DNA of 64,000 nt, taken from contig NZ_CP023406.1 in assembly GCF_002327105.1 (NCBI RefSeq), forward strand, positions 1,736,001 to 1,800,000, written 5' to 3'. Shown here piece after piece: positions 57,738 through 64,000 of the stretch. Each line of letters begins with the position of its first letter. The stretch's first letter is position 1. The notes below the pieces were generated by a model, which worked only from the letters and a program-made list of their open reading frames with translations, ran no database searches and was not told the origin of the DNA. Made by a program: the position numbers and the translations under genes. Source of the stretch: Luteimonas chenhongjianii (GTDB lineage Bacteria > Pseudomonadota > Gammaproteobacteria > Xanthomonadales > Xanthomonadaceae).

Positions 57738-59113
57738 TCACGCGGGCACGTCCTCGAGCGGCGTCAGTTGCGCGAGCACTTCGGCATCGATCGCGTTCCA
57801 GTCCAGCGCCGCGAGTGAGGCATGCCCGGCGGTGGCCCGTTCGAGGATGCCGCGCTGGACGTCGGTGCGGCGCATCGCCAGCGAATAGGGGATGCGCATG
57901 AAGGTGACCATGGCGTAGTGCGGCACGAAGCGGCCGGGGTGACGGTCCTGCAGCGCGAGTTCGAGCTCGCGCTGCAGCAGGTAGTCGGCATCGTCGACGC
58001 GGTCGCGCATCTCCAGGTAGTTGTCGAGCGCCATGCGCTGGATCGCCGCGGCATCGGGTTTGCGTTCGGCCTCGAACGCGGCGAACGCGGTCGCGAGGTC
58101 GGCGTTCGCATCGAGGTGTCCGGCCAGCGCCACACAGTCCTCGAACGCGCAATTCATGCCCTGGCCGTGGAACGGCACCATCGCGTGCGCGGCGTCGCCC
58201 AGCAGCACCGCACGGCCGTCGAGATGCCAGCGCTCCAGATACAGCGTGGCCAGCTGGCCGACCGGGTTGCCGGCCCAGTCGCGGTCGAAGTCGGGAATCA
58301 GGGCCAGCGCGGACGGAAAGTCGCGTTCGAAGAACGCGCGCGCCGCATCGACATCGCCCAGCTGGTCGAACGCCGGCCCGCCGTCCGCGCCGGCCTGGTG
58401 CGGCAGGAACAGGGTGACGGTGAAGGTCTTCTCGTCGTTGGGCAGCGCGATGCACATGTAGTGCCCGCGCGGCCAGATGTGCAACGCATTGGGTTCGATG
58501 CGGAAGCCGCCGTCGCCGCGTGGCGGGATCTCGAGTTCCTTGTAGCCGTGGTCGAGGAAATCGCTGCGCTGCCCGAGATCGTGCACGCGGTGCATCGCCG
58601 CGCGCAGCGCCGAACCCGCGCCATCGGCGCCGACCAGCGCCTGGAACGGCACTTCCCGCGTGCTGCGGTCGCGCGGATCACGGAAGACCGCGCGCCGCGA
58701 ATCGAAGTTGACGGAGTCGAGGCCCGCATCGAAGTGCAGCCGCGCACCCGCCGCCTCGGCCAGATCGAGCAGCACGATGTTGAGGTCGCCGCGGTGCACC
58801 GACCAGATCACCTCGTCGTCGTCGCGACCGTAACGCTGCAGCACCGGCTCGGTGTCGCCCACATGCACCATGCGGCCGCGCATCATGATCGCGTGGCGCA
58901 TCACCGCGTCGTCCGCATCGGCGGCGCGCAGGGCATGCCGGCCACGTTCGGCCAGGGCCAGATTGATCGAACGGCCGCCGCCGTAGCCCTGCACGCGGGG
59001 ATCGCCGCGCTTCTCGTACAGATCCACGTCCCAGCCGCGACGCCGCAGCAGGATGCCGAGCAGGGCGCCGGCCAGGCCCGCGCCGATGATCGTCAGATGG
59101 CGCGCGGGTGCGT

Positions 59114-59117
<4 letters not shown>
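57738..59117 (-). CDS. kmo: Kynurenine 3-monooxygenase
   Basis: FAD-dependent hydroxylase converting kynurenine to 3-hydroxykynurenine with NADPH and O2. The 459-residue protein has the dinucleotide motif IIGAGLAGALLGILLRRRG (Gly12, 14, 17), GGRSINLALAERG, GADGAGSALR, and the flavin motif GDAAHAMVPFHGQGMN. A hydrophobic C-terminal segment as in mitochondrial KMO is absent. GTG 59117 overlaps the kynU stop (GTGA), fixing the start. It belongs to the kynurenine cluster. Confidence 0.93.
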
Positions 59118-60391
<1,274 letters not shown>

Positions 60392-60452
60392 GGAGTTCGT
60401 TCGGTCGGAAGGCCGCGCAGGTGCGCGGCAAGAGGGGAGCGGGGGCCCGCGG

Positions 60453-61463
60453 TCACGCGAAGCGGCCGGGCGACAGGCCCAGCCATTCGAGCGCTGTGCC
60501 GTGATACAGCCGTGCGCGCGAGGCGTCATCGAGCGGGATTTCCTCGATGCCGGCGCCGGGCACCTGTTCCCCGAGCGGGAACGGATAGTCGGTGCCGAGC
60601 ATCACGCGGTCCGTGCCGCAGGTGTCGAGCAGGTACTGCAGCGCACGCGGATCGGCCACCCAGGAATCGAAATACAGCTGCTTGAGATACCCGCGCGGAT
60701 TGTGCGGGTTATCGGTAGCGACGAGGTCGGGGCGCATGTTGAAGCCGTGTTCGATGCGGCCGATCGTGTACGGGAAACTGCCGCCGCCGTGCGCCATGCA
60801 GATCTTGAGCCTGGGCAGCCGCTCGAGCACCCCGCCGAAGATCAGGCAGCAGGCCGCGCGCGACTGCTCGGCCGGCATGCCCACCAGCCACGGCAGCCAG
60901 TACTTGGGCATCGACTCGCTGCCCATCATGTCCCAGGGATGGACGAGGATCGCCGCGCCGAGGTCCGCCGCGGCCTCGAAGAAGGGAAACAGTTCCGGCG
61001 CGTCGAGATTCCAGTCGCCGATGTGGCTGCCGATCTGCACGCCCTGCAGGCCGAGCTGGTCGACGCACCGCTCCAGCTCCTGGATCGCCAGCCGCGGCGA
61101 CTGCATCGGCACCGTGCCGATGCCGGCGTAATGGCGCGGATGCGCCGCGACCGTCGCGGCCATGTGGTCGTTGAGCGACTGGTGCAGTTCCAGCGCGTGC
61201 GCAGGCTTGGCCCAGTAACTGAACATCACCGGCACCGTGCTGATCACCTGTACCTGCACGCCGAACCGCGCGTAGTCGTCGATGCGCTCGCGCGCATCCC
61301 AGGTCTTGGACCAGATCTCGCGGAAGAAACGCCCGTCCTTGTAGATGCGGTGGCGACCATCGGCGGTGTGATGGATCACCGGGAAGCGCGCATCGCCATA
61401 CTTCGATGCCAGATCGGGCCAGTCGCGCGGCAGATAGTGGGCGTGGATGTCGATCTTCAGCAT
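60453..61463 (-). CDS. 2-amino-3-carboxymuconate-6-semialdehyde decarboxylase
   Basis: ACMSD, an amidohydrolase-fold zinc enzyme that diverts aminocarboxymuconate semialdehyde away from quinolinate/NAD formation. The 336-residue length matches the mammalian enzyme. Metal ligands: IDIHAHYLP at the N terminus (His7, His9), AILVHPWDMMG and GTDYPFPLGE. Also typical is SKTWDARERIDDY. Of two possible starts (61472 and 61463) I use 61463, which has AGGA eight bases before it. It lies upstream of kynU on the same strand. Confidence 0.92.
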   Translation of the reverse strand: MLKIDIHAHYLPRDWPDLASKYGDARFPVIHHTADGRHRIYKDGRFFREIWSKTWDARERIDDYARFGVQVQVISTVPVMFSYWAKPAHALELHQSLNDHMAATVAAHPRHYAGIGTVPMQSPRLAIQELERCVDQLGLQGVQIGSHIGDWNLDAPELFPFFEAAADLGAAILVHPWDMMGSESMPKYWLPWLVGMPAEQSRAACCLIFGGVLERLPRLKICMAHGGGSFPYTIGRIEHGFNMRPDLVATDNPHNPRGYLKQLYFDSWVADPRALQYLLDTCGTDRVMLGTDYPFPLGEQVPGAGIEEIPLDDASRARLYHGTALEWLGLSPGRFA

Positions 61464-61519
61464 GGTCGCCATCCTAGACGACCGGCCCGCGCCGATCACG
61501 CCGCAGGCGCACAGCCGGT

Positions 61520-62149
61520 TCAGGGCGCGGAGGTTTCGCCCGGGCGACGTTCCTGCCGCAGCTGCTCGATCGTCGGCGGGTCGGGGTGGACCTGCTGGCC
61601 CATCGCAGCCGCCATCTCACCGATTTTGGCCTGCGTCTCGGCCAGCGGCGGCACGCCCATGCGTACTCGCTCCGCATCGTCGACCGCGCCGTCGGCCATG
61701 GGATACAGGAACAGGCCGGCCTCGTCGCCGTGGAACTGGGTGCCGAACCACTGCGGTTGCAACTGGGTCGTCATGATGCGGTCCCATGACGCGGCGACCA
61801 GCCAGCGGTAGCGGATTTCGTCGGGGTCCAACGTGGAGGCCAGCGTCGAAAGCGCGTGCGCGATGCGGATGTCTTCCAGGCCCTTGCCGTGCTGGAACAC
61901 CATTGCCGCGTGATAGTGGTCTGCTGCAGTGCGCAGCGCACCCTCGCGCATCAACACGAGTACGCGCGCGCGCCGTGCGGCATCCTCCCGGTACACCACC
62001 GACCAGTCGATGTTCGCCGCGTCCGCGCGTGCCTGCTGATCCTCGTGATGGATCGATGCGAGTTCGGCGTTGTCGGAGACCTGCGCCTGCGCTGGGGCCA
62101 GCATGGCGAGCAGGCCGCACAGCAGCAGGATGGTCGGGCGCCTGGTCAT
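61520..62149 (-). CDS. Predicted secreted protein, unknown function
   Basis: A 209-residue protein with a clear signal peptide (MTRRPTILLLCGLLAMLAPA, cleavage near AQA-QV). The mature part is rich in helical charged segments and contains ADHYHAAMVFQHGKGLEDIR, ASTLDPDEIRYRWLVAASWD and QPQWFGTQFHGD. Similar Asp-Trp-Ser and Tyr-His motifs occur in small secreted proteins of unknown role; I cannot name the family with confidence. It lies inside the kynurenine cluster, 31 bases downstream of the dioxygenase gene. Confidence 0.65.
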   Translation of the reverse strand: MTRRPTILLLCGLLAMLAPAQAQVSDNAELASIHHEDQQARADAANIDWSVVYREDAARRARVLVLMREGALRTAADHYHAAMVFQHGKGLEDIRIAHALSTLASTLDPDEIRYRWLVAASWDRIMTTQLQPQWFGTQFHGDEAGLFLYPMADGAVDDAERVRMGVPPLAETQAKIGEMAAAMGQQVHPDPPTIEQLRQERRPGETSAP

Positions 62150-62180
62150 GTGCGGTCTCCAGTCTCTGGATCGGCAGGTG

Positions 62181-62729
62181 TCAGGTGATGTCGGCCAGCG
62201 TGTCGGGATCGGGATCGTAGCGGACAGGGCGAGGGTTGAGGTGGCCGCAGGCCTCGCAGCTGCGGTGCTCGATCGAGCCGTAGAACAGGTCGAACACCGG
62301 CGGGAAATCCTGCTCGATGTCGTGGAGATGGAAGTACCGCTCGAACAGCTTGTGGTTGCAGCGTTCGCAGAACCACAGCAGGCCGTCCTGCTCGTGCGGC
62401 AGGCGCTTGCGCTCGATGACCAGGCCGATCGAATCGGGGCCGCGCTGCGGCGAATGCGGCACCTTCGGCGGCAGCAGGAAGGTCTCGCCGGCGCGGATCG
62501 GAATATCGCGGACCTGACCGTCCTCCTGGATGCGCAGCACCATCTCGCCTTCGAGCTGGTGGAACCACTCCGGGCCTTCCTCGTAGTGATAGTCGGTGCG
62601 TGCGTTCGGGCCGCCGACCACCATGACGATGAACTCGCCGTCGTAGATGCACTTGTTGCCGACCGGCGGTTTGAGCAGGTGGCGGTGCTCGTCGATCCAC
62701 TTCTTTAGGTTCAGCGGTCCGGGGATCAT
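62181..62729 (-). CDS. 3-hydroxyanthranilate 3,4-dioxygenase
   Basis: Cupin-fold Fe(II) extradiol dioxygenase opening 3-hydroxyanthranilate to aminocarboxymuconate semialdehyde. The 182-residue protein carries the iron ligands His48, Glu54 and His92, substrate-binding Arg44 and Glu106, and a bacterial-type rubredoxin-like iron site with Cys121, Cys124, Cys158 and Cys161. It begins four bases after the RidA stop and feeds ACMSD. Bacterial form, like the Cupriavidus enzyme. Confidence 0.95.
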   Translation of the reverse strand: MIPGPLNLKKWIDEHRHLLKPPVGNKCIYDGEFIVMVVGGPNARTDYHYEEGPEWFHQLEGEMVLRIQEDGQVRDIPIRAGETFLLPPKVPHSPQRGPDSIGLVIERKRLPHEQDGLLWFCERCNHKLFERYFHLHDIEQDFPPVFDLFYGSIEHRSCEACGHLNPRPVRYDPDPDTLADIT

Positions 62730-62733
62730 CCGT

Positions 62734-63276
62734 TCACTCCTGTGGCGCGTGTGGCGGGGAGTTGGGGTGGCCGGCGTCCGCTGCGCTCACCCCATCATCG
62801 GCTGCGCCGGTGGTCCCCGCCTCTCCAGCAGGGCGCGCGAGGGGCATCGGTTCGCGACCTGAGGTTGCGATGCACTTCATCTCGATCGCGATCGGCGTCG
62901 GCAGGGCGTCGATGCCAAGCGTCGTGCGGCAGGGCGCGGTGGCAGGATCGGGGAAATACTCGGCCCAGATCGCGTTGTAACCGGCGAAGTCACCGGCCAT
63001 GTCGGTGAGGTAGACGGTCACGTCGACCAGGTCTTCCCACCGCGCGCCGCTGGCCTCGAGCACCGCGCGCACGTTAGCGAACACGGCGCGCGTCTGCGCG
63101 GCGATGTCGTGTGCGACGACGCTGCCCCGATCATCGAACACGTTGCCCGGCACCGAATCGCTGGCCGGATCGCGCGGACCGATGCCCGACAGGAACAGCA
63201 GCCCGCCGGCGCGGCGTGCATGCGGATAGCGCCCGACCGGGCGCGGCGCGGCCGAGGCCTGGATGGCCTCAGTCAT
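62734..63276 (-). CDS. RidA/YjgF-family protein, probable 2-aminomuconate deaminase
   Basis: A 180-residue protein with a RidA-fold domain (~1-145): [24 protein letters not shown], the [14 protein letters not shown] strand-helix region and [17 protein letters not shown] with the conserved Arg (CRTT) of active RidA members. About 35 extra C-terminal residues (Ala, Gly, Pro rich) follow and are unusual. In the 3-hydroxyanthranilate pathway, RidA-type enzymes deaminate 2-aminomuconate, which fits the context. ATG 63276 overlaps the carbonic anhydrase stop by eight bases. Confidence 0.85.
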   Translation of the reverse strand: MTEAIQASAAPRPVGRYPHARRAGGLLFLSGIGPRDPASDSVPGNVFDDRGSVVAHDIAAQTRAVFANVRAVLEASGARWEDLVDVTVYLTDMAGDFAGYNAIWAEYFPDPATAPCRTTLGIDALPTPIAIEMKCIATSGREPMPLARPAGEAGTTGAADDGVSAADAGHPNSPPHAPQE

Positions 63277-63943
63277 CGCGGCGGCCGCGGGCGACCACGC
63301 GCGCGATATCCGCCACCGCGGCGTCGTAGGCCGGGCCGATCTCGGCGTGCGAAGCGACGTCCATGCCGAGTTCGCGCACGCGGCCGTCACCCAGCGCGTA
63401 GACCCAGCCGTGCACGGCGAGCTTCTGCCCGCGCGCCCATGCGTCGCGGATCACCGTGGTCTGGCAGATGTTGAGCGCCTGCTCCACGGCATTGAGCTCG
63501 CACAGCCGAGCATGGCGCAGGTTGATGTCGTCCACGGCGGCCAGCAGACCGGCGTGTTTGTGATTGACGTCGGCCACGTGGCGCAACCAGTTGTCGACCA
63601 GGCCGACCCGCGCGCCGGTCATGGCCGCGTGCACGCCACCGCAGCCGTAATGGCCGACCAGCAGGATGTGTTCGACCTTGAGCACATCGACCGCGAACTG
63701 GATCACCGACAGCGCGTTGAGGTCGCCATGCGACAGCACGTTGGCAACGTTGCGGTGGACGAAGACTTCGCCCGGATCCAGGCCGAGGATCTGGTTGGCG
63801 GGTACGCGCGAGTCGGAGCAACCGATCCACAGGTACTTCGGCGTCTGCTGGTTCTCCAGCCGGTGGAAGAAATCCGGGTCGTCGCGCACCGCGCGCTCGG
63901 CCCAGTCACGGTTGTTCTGCAGCAGCTTGTCGAGTTCGCCCAT
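63269..63943 (-). CDS. can: Beta-carbonic anhydrase
   Basis: Zinc enzyme interconverting CO2 and bicarbonate, 224 residues. The zinc ligands are Cys42, His98 and Cys101, with the Asp44-Arg46 dyad in CSDSRVPAN and HYGCGGVHAAM. It is similar in length to E. coli Can (220). It lies between an aldehyde dehydrogenase and the RidA gene inside the kynurenine cluster, whose ACMSD releases CO2; co-location is notable but could be chance, since can is often solitary. Confidence 0.94.
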   Translation of the reverse strand: MGELDKLLQNNRDWAERAVRDDPDFFHRLENQQTPKYLWIGCSDSRVPANQILGLDPGEVFVHRNVANVLSHGDLNALSVIQFAVDVLKVEHILLVGHYGCGGVHAAMTGARVGLVDNWLRHVADVNHKHAGLLAAVDDINLRHARLCELNAVEQALNICQTTVIRDAWARGQKLAVHGWVYALGDGRVRELGMDVASHAEIGPAYDAAVADIARVVARGRRDD

Positions 63944-63950
63944 TGCGTGA

Positions 63951-64000
63951 TTATTCCAGAGACAGGCCGATGTTCTTCGGTTCGGTGAAGAAACGCATGG
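63951..64000 (-). CDS. Aldehyde dehydrogenase, C-terminal end only (runs off window)
   Basis: Only the last 15 codons are visible: the protein ends MRFFTEPKNIGLSLE, a C terminus typical of muconic/aminomuconic semialdehyde dehydrogenases. It precedes can by seven bases, so it heads or continues the same transcript. 2-aminomuconic semialdehyde dehydrogenase is the expected activity between ACMSD and the RidA deaminase, but 15 residues cannot prove it. Confidence 0.55.
   Translation of the reverse strand, partial: MRFFTEPKNIGLSLE

Overview
This is a GC-rich bacterial chromosome segment that looks like Xanthomonadaceae (Lysobacter/Luteimonas-like). The clearest taxonomic markers are the arginine genes: an N-acetylornithine carbamoyltransferase (argF'), an acetylcitrulline deacetylase and a kinase/acetyltransferase fusion ArgB, an arrangement known from xanthomonads. 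Other support comes from a TrpR-like gene heading the his operon and the gene content in general. There are no rRNA genes, insertion sequences, phage genes or CRISPR arrays. The window is a chromosomal core dense in biosynthetic operons, with many 4-base start/stop overlaps.

Layout. 1-2.6 kb: the 3' part of a GT39-type membrane glycosyltransferase, then maf (yceF-like) and a small membrane protein. 2.7-10.1 kb: the fatty-acid locus yceD-rpmF-fabH-(kinase-like gene)-(lipoprotein, opposite strand)-fabD-fabG-acpP-fabF, lacking plsX between rpmF and fabH and closed by a strong bidirectional terminator. 10.3-12.3 kb: cysS and a small secreted protein. 12.3-20.1 kb: the arginine operon argF'-argG-argE'-argB/A-argC-argH-yciI, preceded by what reads as a complete transcription attenuator (34-codon leader peptide with an Arg-Ala-Arg-Arg run, mutually exclusive hairpins, U-tract terminator). 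20.1-25.9 kb: pgaABCD (poly-N-acetylglucosamine biofilm polysaccharide) on the minus strand. 26-27.5 kb: a CynX/NimT-type MFS transporter and a self-contained tRNA-Pro(CGG) unit with its own promoter and terminator. 27.5-35 kb: cydDC, hisS, an unusually long histidine/aromatic ammonia-lyase and a small membrane protein. 35-36.6 kb: a TPR protein and a thioredoxin-fold protein. 36.6-44.2 kb: yerC/trpR-like regulator and hisGDCBHAFIE, with a perfect palindrome over the promoter. 44.2-48.1 kb: a sensorless GGDEF protein, an aldehyde dehydrogenase and an acetolactate-synthase-like enzyme. 48.3-54.7 kb: xseA, a periplasmic copper chaperone, a RegB/RegA-type redox two-component pair, ispG and a PAP2 phosphatase. 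54.8-64 kb: a long minus-strand series with DUF2939, DUF2461, sbcB and a kynurenine catabolic cluster (kmo, kynU, ACMSD, 3-hydroxyanthranilate dioxygenase, RidA-type deaminase, beta-carbonic anhydrase, and the last codons of an aldehyde dehydrogenase running off the right end).

How the genes fit together. The kynurenine cluster takes kynurenine through 3-hydroxykynurenine, 3-hydroxyanthranilate and aminocarboxymuconate semialdehyde to aminomuconate; the first enzyme (tryptophan dioxygenase) is not in the window. The arg cluster makes arginine through acetylcitrulline, without argD or argJ here. CydDC, the copper chaperone and RegBA all bear on aerobic respiration. The most interesting single item is the putative arginine attenuator at 12357-12521. 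All calls rest on reading the sequence; no database search was run.
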